Assembly: GCA_009691785.1 (NCBI GenBank)
Contig: SIAM01000005.1
Location: 1 to 64,000, forward strand
Reading direction: 5' to 3'
Length of the DNA stretch: 64,000 nt
Origin: Phycisphaerales bacterium
GTDB taxonomy: Bacteria > Planctomycetota > Phycisphaerae > Phycisphaerales > SM1A02
Below the pieces are notes generated by a model, which worked only from the letters and a program-made list of their open reading frames with translations, had not been told where the DNA came from and ran no database searches. Within the stretch, counting starts at the first letter, position 1. Each line of letters starts with the position of its first letter. Positions 1-8,804 of this stretch are shown in pieces. The translations under genes were made by a program, and so were the position numbers.

Positions 1-464
1 AATAAATCCGGCACTTCAAAGCCAACAAATTCGCACGGCGTGGCCAAGGCTTCTGGCAATTGTTTGCGCAACAGAACGCACGCGCGCACGCTCAAAGCGC
101 CGCTTTCTTGCACACTTTTGCGCAAAAACTTTATGGTGCGTCCGCTGTCAAGAATGTCATCCACAATCAGAACATGTCGCCCCTTCACCCCCTCAGGAAC
201 ACCGCCCTCAAGCTTTGGTCCTTGGCTGTGCGTACCGGCGCCGTAACTGCGCGCGGTGATCAGATCCATGCGCAAGCGCTGGGGAAAGCAGCGAATGAGA
301 TCCGCTGCGAACACCAGCGCGCCAGTGAGCACCGGCATGATCACAAGACCGTCCATATTGCCACCAAGCGACGCGGCGATTTCCGCGGCAAGCACAGGCA
401 GACGCCGTGCGATGGCTTCATGCGTGACGACCACTTCACTAGGCTCTAGATTTGGATCATTCAT
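1..464 (-). CDS. hpt: Hypoxanthine phosphoribosyltransferase (3' end runs off the window)
   Basis: My own reverse-strand translation from ATG at 464: MNDPNLEPSEVVVTHEAIARRLPVLAAEIAASLGG...; PRPP motif VLIVDDILDSGRTIKFL; no stop before the window edge, so it is absent from the ORF track. Confidence 0.85.
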   Translation of the reverse strand, partial: MNDPNLEPSEVVVTHEAIARRLPVLAAEIAASLGGNMDGLVIMPVLTGALVFAADLIRCFPQRLRMDLITARSYGAGTHSQGPKLEGGVPEGVKGRHVLIVDDILDSGRTIKFLRKSVQESGALSVRACVLLRKQLPEALATPCEFVGFEVPDL

Positions 465-555
465 GGCGTGCTCCGTTGACAACGCTCGGCGTGATTGTTG
501 CGTGAGTTCGTTGCGTTCCATTTCAACATATGTCTGTTTGCTCGCGCGCGCATTT

Positions 556-2091
556 TTATTTCCTCAGTCGCTTGATCAAGCGCTCGTTGATGCTCTTGGC
601 GTCGGCCTTGCCCTTTGAGAGTTTCATGACATGACCCACCAAGCGCCCGGTGGCGGCGTCCTTGCCCGCGGCCACATCGGCGGCGGCTTGCGGTTGCGCA
701 AGAATCGCTTCTTCCACCCACGCGTCAAGCGCGGAGTCATCGCGCACTTGAAGAAGGCCGTGCGTTTGCGCCAAGGCAAAAACCGTCTCATCCGAATCAC
801 ACATGAATCCAAACAATTGATCGGCGGCTTGCGGACCAACCTCATTGGCTTCGCGCAATTTCACAAGCTCCGCAACTTGCGCTGGCGTTGCGCCCAGTTG
901 ATGAATGAGGCATTTCTTTTCATTGGCGCGCTTGGAGCCCGCGTTGAGCAATAATTTCCCAACCGCAAATCCGGCTGCCGCTGTTGCGCCCGCGGCGGCA
1001 ACACACGCTTCAAAATAGAAACAGTCGTCGCGCTCGGCCACCAAGTTCTCCGCGTCAACCGGCAACAATCCCCACTCTTGTTGATAGCGGCGTTGGCGAC
1101 TGAGCGGCTGCTCCGTCAGCGACGCGCGAATTTCTTGCAGCCACGCCGCATCCATGTGCACGGGAACAAGATCGGGATCTGGAAAATATCGATAGTCATG
1201 GGCGTCTTCTTTTTCGCGCTGCAACACGGTCTCCAGTTTTTCATCAAGCCAACCACGAGTGGCTTTCATGCCGCGGCCCATCACGCGGCCATCTTGTTTC
1301 CACGCCTCCACTTGGCGCACAAACTCATATTCAATCGCGCCCTTCACGGCCTTGAATGAATTCAAATTCTTCACCTCCACAATGGGCGTGCGCACCGTCG
1401 TGCCATCTTCAAAGGTGATCTCCACATTAATGTTGGGCTCAAAGCGCATGTGGCCCTTCTGCATCACGCCCTCGGTCACGCCAAGAAAGCGGCACAAAAC
1501 CCGCAGATTTTGCGCGAATGCAACCACTTCCGCGGCGCTTGCAAAATCCGGCGCCGTGACAATTTCAAGCAGTGGCGTGCCCGCGCGATTCAAGTCCACC
1601 AAACTTCCGTCGTAGTGGCGGCCGCCTGGAAGTTCATGGCCAAGCTTTCCGGTGTCCTCCTCCAAGTGCGCGCGAATAATTCCAATCGTCTTTGTGGATC
1701 CATCTTCCAGTGGCAATTCAAACTTTCCCTCACCGCACAACGGTTGGTCATACTGGCTAATTTGATAGCCCTTAGGAAGATCGGGATAGAAATAATTTTT
1801 TCTATCCCAGCGGCATTGCTTGGCAATGTCGCACCCCAGCGCCATGCCAACGCGCGCGGACATTTCAACCGCGGCGCGGTTCATGACGGGCAATGTTCCT
1901 GGAAGCGCGGCCACCAACGGGTCCACAAGCGAGTTTGGATCGGAGCCATCAAAGTCCATATGCGCCGGATTGGGCGCGCGCGTGAACATTTTGCTGCGCG
2001 TGCATAGTTCCACATGAATCTCCAGTCCAACAATCAATCGGGTGTGGGCAATGGCACTCGGCATCAGGACACTATAAAGTGGATTGCTCAT
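556..2091 (-). CDS. gatB: Aspartyl/glutamyl-tRNA(Asn/Gln) amidotransferase subunit B
   Basis: LIVGLEIHVEL, KNYFYPDLPKGYQISQYDQPLC, EVKNLNSF and DYRYFPDPDLVP motifs. Start taken as MSNPLYSV at 2091 (alternative MPSAIAHTRLIVGLEIHVEL at 2064) rather than the ORF-track start at 2310. Confidence 0.95.
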   Translation of the reverse strand: MSNPLYSVLMPSAIAHTRLIVGLEIHVELCTRSKMFTRAPNPAHMDFDGSDPNSLVDPLVAALPGTLPVMNRAAVEMSARVGMALGCDIAKQCRWDRKNYFYPDLPKGYQISQYDQPLCGEGKFELPLEDGSTKTIGIIRAHLEEDTGKLGHELPGGRHYDGSLVDLNRAGTPLLEIVTAPDFASAAEVVAFAQNLRVLCRFLGVTEGVMQKGHMRFEPNINVEITFEDGTTVRTPIVEVKNLNSFKAVKGAIEYEFVRQVEAWKQDGRVMGRGMKATRGWLDEKLETVLQREKEDAHDYRYFPDPDLVPVHMDAAWLQEIRASLTEQPLSRQRRYQQEWGLLPVDAENLVAERDDCFYFEACVAAAGATAAAGFAVGKLLLNAGSKRANEKKCLIHQLGATPAQVAELVKLREANEVGPQAADQLFGFMCDSDETVFALAQTHGLLQVRDDSALDAWVEEAILAQPQAAADVAAGKDAATGRLVGHVMKLSKGKADAKSINERLIKRLRK

Positions 2092-3448
2092 GAATGATCC
2101 AACCGACAAATTGGCTGAGAAATTGCGCGGCGCGGCGCGCATGCTTTGGACTAGGCGCGCCATCCATGCACTGCTGCGTTGCGCGCTCATGTCAACGCTT
2201 GTTGCGCCATCTTGCCAAAGCGCGAAACAGTCGGACACCATTGCGCCTTTGGCGGCCAAGGACTCCGCCGCGGAGGAGACTTCCACGCCAAAGAACTTTT
2301 CACAATCCATTATTCCTGCACGACCCTTGGCTCAGCCAGAGCCGATTGTTGCAACGTCCAGTGTCGACACGATTGCCAAACAAAATGCCAACATGGCGCG
2401 CAGCACGCTAGCGAAATCCGCGGCGCTTGAATGCGCGCGCAGATTTCATCGCGCGAAAGAACCTGTCGAAATTCGCGTGGTCGCGCCCAGCACCCACGGA
2501 CAACTCACGATTCAAGTTCTTGACACCGATGGAAAATCATTGGGCGATCTTGGCGTGACCCCAGGCATTGTTGATTTGCGCCCGCTTATACCCACTATTG
2601 ACAGTCTTTCCAAATCCGCCTGGGTGCAATTGTTCGAGGATGGAAAACCAATCGCTTCCCCAATTGTTCTTGAACCGCTGCGAAGTCCCCCTTCCGTGCG
2701 GACACAACGCGCGCAACGCAAAGGCACAAACGACGCATACACGCGCATTGTTGGCTGGGGCGATCGCTTGCTCGATCCCGCTGATCAAGAAGTTGTGATC
2801 GCATCGGCGCAGTGGATTCCCTCGGAGCCAGTGGTGTTAAGCGGCTTCCGCACTGAACTTGATGTCGACGCGATGGTGATGACCGACGCTGGCCCCATTC
2901 GCATTGCCTTCGCCACGGACGCCGCGCCAGCCACAGTGCGCAACTTTGTCACGCTGGCCGATCAAGGTTTTTATAACAACACTATTTTTCACCGCATTGT
3001 TCCAATGAACCGCGAGGGTCAACCGTTTGTGATTCAGGGCGGCGATCCAACCGGTACTGGTGATGGCGGACCAGGCTGGAACTTGGCGCTGGAACCCAGC
3101 GATTTGCCGCACGATATTGGTGTGGTTGGCATGGCGCGCGGCGACGATCCGAATTCCGCTGGCAGCCAGTTTTATATCGCGCTTTCGCGCGCGGGTACGG
3201 CAAGACTAGATGGCCAGTACTGCACCTTTGGCTATGTCGTGTCGGGGCGTGAAGCCATGGGAAAAATAGCCGCCGCAAATATTGCCGACGCGGCAACTGG
3301 TCGCCCAACAACTGCTCCAAAGATTCAAGAGGTGATCATTGTTGCGGCTCCACCAAGAATTCCCGGTGAAAATAGGCGCGCCCAACGCATTCGTAGCGAG
3401 GTGATTGATACGCCAAACGCAATTCCTACTTCGCCGCAGTCGCGGTGA
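2090..3448 (+). CDS. Exported cyclophilin-type peptidyl-prolyl cis-trans isomerase with long N-terminal extension
   Basis: Cyclophilin domain at the C-terminus (FHRIVPMNREGQPFVIQGGDPTGTGDGGPGW, GVVGMARGDDPNSAGSQFYIAL). N-terminal secretion-like segment; alternative ATG at 2141 (MLWTRRAIHALLRCALMSTLVAPSC). Confidence 0.85.
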   Translation: MNDPTDKLAEKLRGAARMLWTRRAIHALLRCALMSTLVAPSCQSAKQSDTIAPLAAKDSAAEETSTPKNFSQSIIPARPLAQPEPIVATSSVDTIAKQNANMARSTLAKSAALECARRFHRAKEPVEIRVVAPSTHGQLTIQVLDTDGKSLGDLGVTPGIVDLRPLIPTIDSLSKSAWVQLFEDGKPIASPIVLEPLRSPPSVRTQRAQRKGTNDAYTRIVGWGDRLLDPADQEVVIASAQWIPSEPVVLSGFRTELDVDAMVMTDAGPIRIAFATDAAPATVRNFVTLADQGFYNNTIFHRIVPMNREGQPFVIQGGDPTGTGDGGPGWNLALEPSDLPHDIGVVGMARGDDPNSAGSQFYIALSRAGTARLDGQYCTFGYVVSGREAMGKIAAANIADAATGRPTTAPKIQEVIIVAAPPRIPGENRRAQRIRSEVIDTPNAIPTSPQSR

Positions 3449-3905
3449 TTCTATTCATCTGAATTGGCTTGAGCGGTCGACCTGATCGCGCATCAACTTC
3501 AGACGCCGCGATATTTTCAACAACATCCATGCCCTTGATGACTTGACCAAACGCTGTGTATTGATTGTCCAAGTGTTGACATTGCCCGCGCGTTAAACAC
3601 ACAAAAAATTGACTGCCGGCGCTGTCTGGGTGCGCGCTACGAGCCATACTGAGCGTGCCCGGCATATGTTTTTTCTTGTTGAACTCCGCCTTCACTTGCC
3701 AGCTTGGTCCGCCAGTTCCATCTCCCTTGGGGCAGCCGCCTTGGATCACAAAGCCAGGAATGATGCGATGAAAAATAAGCCCGTCATAAAAACCTTTTTT
3801 TGCCAGCTTTAGAAAATTTTCGGAATGCCCTGGAGCCACATCGTTCCAAAGCTCCACTTCGATGTCGCCAATGTCGGTTGCAATTGTTGCGGTTGGGTAT
3901 GCCAT
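3426..3905 (-). CDS. Cyclophilin-type peptidyl-prolyl cis-trans isomerase
   Basis: 159 aa; FHRIIPGFVIQGGCPKGDGTGGPSW, SMARSAHPDSAGSQFFVCL, YTAFGQVIKGMDVV. Confidence 0.95.
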   Translation of the reverse strand: MAYPTATIATDIGDIEVELWNDVAPGHSENFLKLAKKGFYDGLIFHRIIPGFVIQGGCPKGDGTGGPSWQVKAEFNKKKHMPGTLSMARSAHPDSAGSQFFVCLTRGQCQHLDNQYTAFGQVIKGMDVVENIAASEVDARSGRPLKPIQMNRITATAAK

Positions 3906-3966
3906 TGTCGGGTGACAATAGCACTATTTGAAATTGCCGCAACGCATTCAAGAAACATTTGCAATT

Positions 3967-5238
3967 TCAGCGCGACAACAATTTGCCCAAACTTAAAGTT
4001 CTAAATGATGTTGGCAAGATATATGAGCGCCCTTCAAACAGCGTGATTTCCCCTGAAAGAAGGCCAGAAGCCAAGCCGCCACTGGATCGCGCTTGTTTGG
4101 TCAATGATTCCGTCAACGTACAAGGCAGCAACTCCGCCTCGCGTTCACCAACCCTGCCGCGGCTGGATTCAAACACAAATCTCCAAACACCATTCACGGG
4201 ATCGCACATCACCGTGCCCAAGCGATCATGCACACGACGTCCAGGTTGCAGCCACTTCATTTCGTTGGTTGCATTTGGATTCAACGCCGGCAAGCGCGGT
4301 GCATCCATGGATCTTTGAATATCTCCCACACGCGCGACCAATTCTTGCTCAATGTCCTCGGCTGAAATGCCGCCAATAAATTTTTGTTTCTGCGATGATT
4401 CCGCAGCCAATGCCTGCGGGGAAAGTGGCGAGGCGAGCGAAAGGAAAGTTTGCCTCACCAAAGCCATGGCCGCTTGTTTGGCGGCCAATGCGCCGCTTAC
4501 GGTTGAAATTTCCGCCAATTGAAGCGCTTGACTTGAGCCATACCACGCGCCGGGTGGCGCCAATGTTGGCCTAGATTGCTGCGGCGGAAATTCGGAAATG
4601 ACCGTGGCAAAAAGTGGCATGACATAATTTGAGCCGCGATACAAGGTCACTTTTCCAGTGATGGAAAATTTCGCAATAAGTCCCGACTTCAACTGCGCGT
4701 AAGTTCGAATCATGTCCGCCAGCGTGATCGATGGCAGAAGTTGAACCACGCGATCGGGTTCACCTTCAAATGAATCTCGGAATCGAAATTGCCATCCTCG
4801 ATCGCCCTCGATCGGTTCAAGAGACCCACCGACCTGCGTGAGATACGCGCCCTCTACTAGAAGCGGCGGGCGCTCGGAGATTTTCAAACCACTTGCGAAA
4901 GGGGTTGGCGTGGATGAAGTCACTGGCGGCGCGACTGTTGGGGCTGCTGATGGCGCAAAGGGCGGCGTCACTGGCGGCGCGACTGTTGGGGCTGCTGATG
5001 GCGCAATGGGCGGCGTCACTGGTGGCGCGACTGTTGGGGCTGCTGATGGCGCAATGGGCGGCGTCACTGACGGCGCGACTGTTGGGGCTGCTGATGGCGC
5101 AATGGGCGGCGTCACTGACGGCGCCAGCGTTGCAGCGCCCGTTGATGTCAGCGTGTCAGACTCAACAGCGAAACCCACTGTTGGAAGAATTGCAACAAAC
5201 AAAGTCATTCCAAAAGATTTCAGAATTCGTGTGGTCAT
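3967..5238 (-). CDS. Hypothetical secreted protein with Pro/Ala/Val-rich tandem-repeat linker
   Basis: 423-aa ORF, signal peptide MTTRILKSFGMTLFVAILPTVGFAVES, then 16-aa repeats (VTPPIAPSAAPTVAPP). Confidence 0.7.
   Translation of the reverse strand: MTTRILKSFGMTLFVAILPTVGFAVESDTLTSTGAATLAPSVTPPIAPSAAPTVAPSVTPPIAPSAAPTVAPPVTPPIAPSAAPTVAPPVTPPFAPSAAPTVAPPVTSSTPTPFASGLKISERPPLLVEGAYLTQVGGSLEPIEGDRGWQFRFRDSFEGEPDRVVQLLPSITLADMIRTYAQLKSGLIAKFSITGKVTLYRGSNYVMPLFATVISEFPPQQSRPTLAPPGAWYGSSQALQLAEISTVSGALAAKQAAMALVRQTFLSLASPLSPQALAAESSQKQKFIGGISAEDIEQELVARVGDIQRSMDAPRLPALNPNATNEMKWLQPGRRVHDRLGTVMCDPVNGVWRFVFESSRGRVGEREAELLPCTLTESLTKQARSSGGLASGLLSGEITLFEGRSYILPTSFRTLSLGKLLSR
4919..5125. repeat. 48-bp in-frame tandem repeat, 4 full copies plus a partial copy
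   Basis: GTCACTGGCGGCGCGACTGTTGGGGCTGCTGATGGCGCAAAGGGCGGC repeated head-to-tail with few substitutions. Confidence 0.95.
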
Positions 5239-5279
5239 TGCGTTGACGCCAAGAGCGTTCGATGCAAGGATACGGTCTC

Positions 5280-5353
5280 GGCCGAGTACCCAAGTGGCCT
5301 AAGGGAACGGATTGCAAATCCGTGATTCGTGGGTTCAAATCCCACCTCGGCCT
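5280..5353 (+). tRNA. tRNA-Cys (anticodon GCA)
   Basis: Acceptor GGCCGAG/CTCGGCC, anticodon arm ACGGA-TTGCAAA-TCCGT, T-arm GTGGG-TTCAAAT-CCCAC, discriminator T. Confidence 0.95.
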
Positions 5354-5443
5354 TTCACCGCTGGCATTCAATTTGCCGCATCATTTGCGGAAAATGACCA
5401 AACTGCAACGCGCCAACTGTCGCAAATTGGACGGCGCTTGCGC

Positions 5444-6595
5444 TTAGTCTTTGAAAGAAGGTCCAAGCGGGTCCCAAATTAAATCGGCGCGATTGAAGTT
5501 CACATTTTTCTCTTTCGACGGACCGGTTGCGCCCGCTGGTGTGCAGGCGACACTATTGTCAAACCAACCCACATGACCATCGCCATACATGAAATGCCCG
5601 CCATTCCTATGGCGCGCGGCGAAGCGTTGCCAATCACCACGATGTCGATTGAGAAGTTCTGAATAATACGGGTGCCACAATTCCGGAGTCTTTCCATTAT
5701 TGGTCCCGGCGCCATCAAGCTCCGCGGGAATGGTGCGCATCTCCATCAACAACACCGTGCTTGACGGTTTTTTAATTCGACTCACTCGCATTCGGCGCGC
5801 GTCAATCCAATCAGCGGTGACTGCGGTTGTTTTCGGATCATATTTTTTGGCGGTGCTGCGCCGATGGATCAATGAAGATGGACCCACAATCGGGTGGCAC
5901 CGGAACAGAAGCATCTAGCGACGCCAAAGTGTGTGTCCGCGGAAGCGCCGCCGTCTGCATCAACAGTTGCGGTGCCGCCGTTCAAGTAACCAGTGGACAT
6001 GACGGCGTTGTATTCATTCAAGAAGATTGGCTTGCATGTGGCGCACTCCGCCAGCGTTGGTTCACCCAGCGCGGCAAAATCTTGACGCACCTTGCATGTC
6101 ACAAAGATCGCATCCTTCCACGAATTGGGCGAACCAAATGAAGAATTGTCACCGTCGTCAAATAAGGCGTTGGAAATATTGGCGGCGGGCTGAGCCTCCA
6201 ACTTACACACTTCGGTACTGCTCACGCCACTGCCACCGTACGAAGCCCCGCCTTCGCCACAACCCGCTGTCACCAGGGCGTTGGTCGCGTTGCGAATTTC
6301 CATAAGCCAATTGTTGTTTCCCACGCTGAAATTGCCTGAAATATCAAGGGTTTTGTTGGTGGTCGTTGTGAAGTATGTCGGATTGTTGAAGGTGTGGGCG
6401 TTGATCCACCAGTCGCCGCCGTTTCCAAGCACGCGGCCAAAAATAGGAATCAACACCGTTGGTTGGATCACCAACAACCGTCGTGCGATACTTTGTGGAA
6501 CCAACCGCGTTGTACTCGTTCAAAATCAGTCCACCAGCAACTGCGTGCGCGGAGAAACTTATGGAGAGCGCAAGAACGATTTATGAAATTTTCAT
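5444..6595 (-). pseudogene. Decayed secreted protein: lamin-tail-like segments followed by a prepilin H-X9-DG fragment
   Basis: From ATG 6595 the frame reads MKIS*IVLALSISFSAHAVAGGLILNEYNAVGSTKYRTTVVGDPTNGVDSYF: a stop at codon 5 (6581-6583), then a frame change at A5 (6439-6443) into FGRVLGNGGDWWINAHT. A further break near 5900 leads to the C-terminal ORF with RHRNGGHFMYGDGH (exact H-X9-DG). Confidence 0.75.
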
Positions 6596-6800
6596 GGATG
6601 ATCCTTTGATGATTGCTTCACCCAACAATTGGGCGATCAAAGAATTGCGCATCCAAAAACGACGACAGCCGTAAAGATTGCGTCAGAAAAAAATGTGGTT
6701 TGTGTTCAGATTATGTTTGGAGCCGCGCGCACGCGCCAGCGAATAAAATGAAATTGATGAAGTGGTCGTGACCACGCGTGTGGGCGGCAGTGGCTCTTGC

Positions 6801-8651
6801 TTATGTGAGCGACAAAAGCGCCAAGGCAACATCGCCAGAATCAACATCCCCACTTTGATCAAGATCCGTTATGCACCACCCCTCACAATGGCCAAAATCC
6901 AGCAGAATGAGGCTGATATCGCCCGCGTCGACCATGTTGTCGCCGTTCACATCGCCAAAGATGCTAGAGCCAACAATAATGTCAAAGTTCACCGTGATGT
7001 TGCGCGACGCCGCGCCCAGAATGTCCTCATCGCTTGTGCGTACGGTGGCAACGGCCGCGTAGGGACCAGGCGTGAGACCCACCGTGTTCAACTCAAAGCG
7101 AAGAGTGTGCGTTCCCGTGGTCAACCCCGCGCCAAGGCCGCTTGCAAGTGAAAGTCGGCTGGCCGCGGTGCCCGTGAATGAAACGCTGTCAATATCCAAC
7201 TTGGCTTGATTGCTGTCATACAAATGATTGCGCACGCCTGCGTCAATGGTGACGGAACCAAGATCGGATTGCGTATCAAGGAGCAGCGTGACGCTGTCCA
7301 AGTCCGCGGTTGGGTCCAGGCTTGGATTGCTTGAACGAACCACTTGCGTGGAAACTGGAAGCGAGATGGATGGAGTCTCCACGCCTTCATTGGAGCTGGT
7401 GACATTCACGCTGCCGGTGGCCGTTCCGACAACGGAAGTATTCAGCGTGACAAATTTACTGATTGAACTTGGCGACAAGGGCCCAGTTCCGCTGGCCGTT
7501 CCAAGGACGCTGCCTGTGCAAGCCACCGCAAACAACAGGGGTTCCACGCCAGTGCTATTGAAATACGGCGCGACATTTTGCACTTTCACTTCGATGGAAG
7601 CCAACGCGCTTTTGATCACGCGGGTTGGTGCGTTCACCAGCAACGCAGACATTTTGGCCGGCACTTGAAACTCCATGAGTTGCGCAATGTGGTCGCTGGC
7701 CATTCCCAAGTTGTCCGCCAAAATGTTGGAACGAGTGATATCTGGAGAGTAATACGTGTTATTTCCAGCGTTGATGTCTGTGTTGTAGTGGATGCCATCA
7801 TTGCCAGGCACGCGCATGGTGCTGGTCATGGCGGAAATACCGTGTCCGTCCGACGCGCCAAGACTGGGCACGATGAAATCAAATCGATCGTTCAAGCCGC
7901 CGCCAACCATGTTGTTGTAACCAACAACCAGTGGTGCTTGCGTTTGCTTCCAAGCGTTGGAAGAACCGGTCCAATTTCCATTTCCGTATGGATCTATTCC
8001 TTGACTATTGCCCGCGGCGATCAGGACCGTGTATCCAGTTTCCGCGTTGCTGTAAAAATTAAAATCACCAGTAAAAATGCAGATAGCGCCCGCGCCAAGC
8101 GCGTCGGCGTTGGCGCGTATGGCCACCATGCCAGTGCGACGCACTTCTTCATTGGTGCTGCCCGTGCTGGCTTTCAAATGCGCGCCGTATATATAAAATT
8201 TTGACAAGGCCGATGTGTAGCCCTTCAGTTGCATCTGCCAGCGATCGCAGTAACGGCTAGCGCCAGAAAAAATGTCTGCGTGACCACTGGGGATCTCGGT
8301 CAGTGTGTCCGAGCGATAAAACATTGCTTGCGCGCCAGAGGCGGAAGTTTCTCCACTGGCGGAGGTGTATGTTCCCGCCGTGTATGTCACGCCAGCGGGA
8401 GCCGACGCGTTGACCGCGGCAATAATTTTTGGCCAGGCTGTGTTGTTGACTTCGTTGAAAAGAAAAATATCAACTGGTTGCGCCCAACCCATTTTGTTAT
8501 CCGCATGCATGGCCGCAAGAACCGCGCGCATGGCCGTATCATCGCCTTGATACCCGGCGATGTTGTAATGCATAACACGAACTTGGGCGGTCGCCGAAGC
8601 AACCCAACCAAGAACGATGAATATCACCACAATTGATTGGGTCTTGAACAT
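6801..8651 (-). CDS. Secreted endonuclease/exonuclease/phosphatase-like protein with C-terminal dockerin-type repeat
   Basis: Signal peptide MFKTQSIVVIFIVLGWVASATAQ; VRVMHYNIAGYQG, IFTGDFNFYSNAETGYTVL; C-term FGDVNGDNMVDAGDISLILLDFG...DLDQSGDVDSGDVALALLSL. Confidence 0.8.
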   Translation of the reverse strand: MFKTQSIVVIFIVLGWVASATAQVRVMHYNIAGYQGDDTAMRAVLAAMHADNKMGWAQPVDIFLFNEVNNTAWPKIIAAVNASAPAGVTYTAGTYTSASGETSASGAQAMFYRSDTLTEIPSGHADIFSGASRYCDRWQMQLKGYTSALSKFYIYGAHLKASTGSTNEEVRRTGMVAIRANADALGAGAICIFTGDFNFYSNAETGYTVLIAAGNSQGIDPYGNGNWTGSSNAWKQTQAPLVVGYNNMVGGGLNDRFDFIVPSLGASDGHGISAMTSTMRVPGNDGIHYNTDINAGNNTYYSPDITRSNILADNLGMASDHIAQLMEFQVPAKMSALLVNAPTRVIKSALASIEVKVQNVAPYFNSTGVEPLLFAVACTGSVLGTASGTGPLSPSSISKFVTLNTSVVGTATGSVNVTSSNEGVETPSISLPVSTQVVRSSNPSLDPTADLDSVTLLLDTQSDLGSVTIDAGVRNHLYDSNQAKLDIDSVSFTGTAASRLSLASGLGAGLTTGTHTLRFELNTVGLTPGPYAAVATVRTSDEDILGAASRNITVNFDIIVGSSIFGDVNGDNMVDAGDISLILLDFGHCEGWCITDLDQSGDVDSGDVALALLSLT

Positions 8652-8804
8652 GATGTAAGAGTACCCCCGCAGGCGCCTGTGTCCAAGAATTTTTTGTACG
8701 AAATTGCAATTTTGCAAGTTGAAAGTCCGTATATCATCCAAATCCGCCAATTTCGGCGTTCAGATCTTGTTCAACATTCCATCGCTTTCAGTAAGGACCT
8801 TGCC

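Noticed and set aside
556-2310. ORF-track start of gatB at 2310
   Set aside because: The extra 73 residues overlap the divergent cyclophilin gene and do not resemble GatB; the 2091 or 2064 start fits better.
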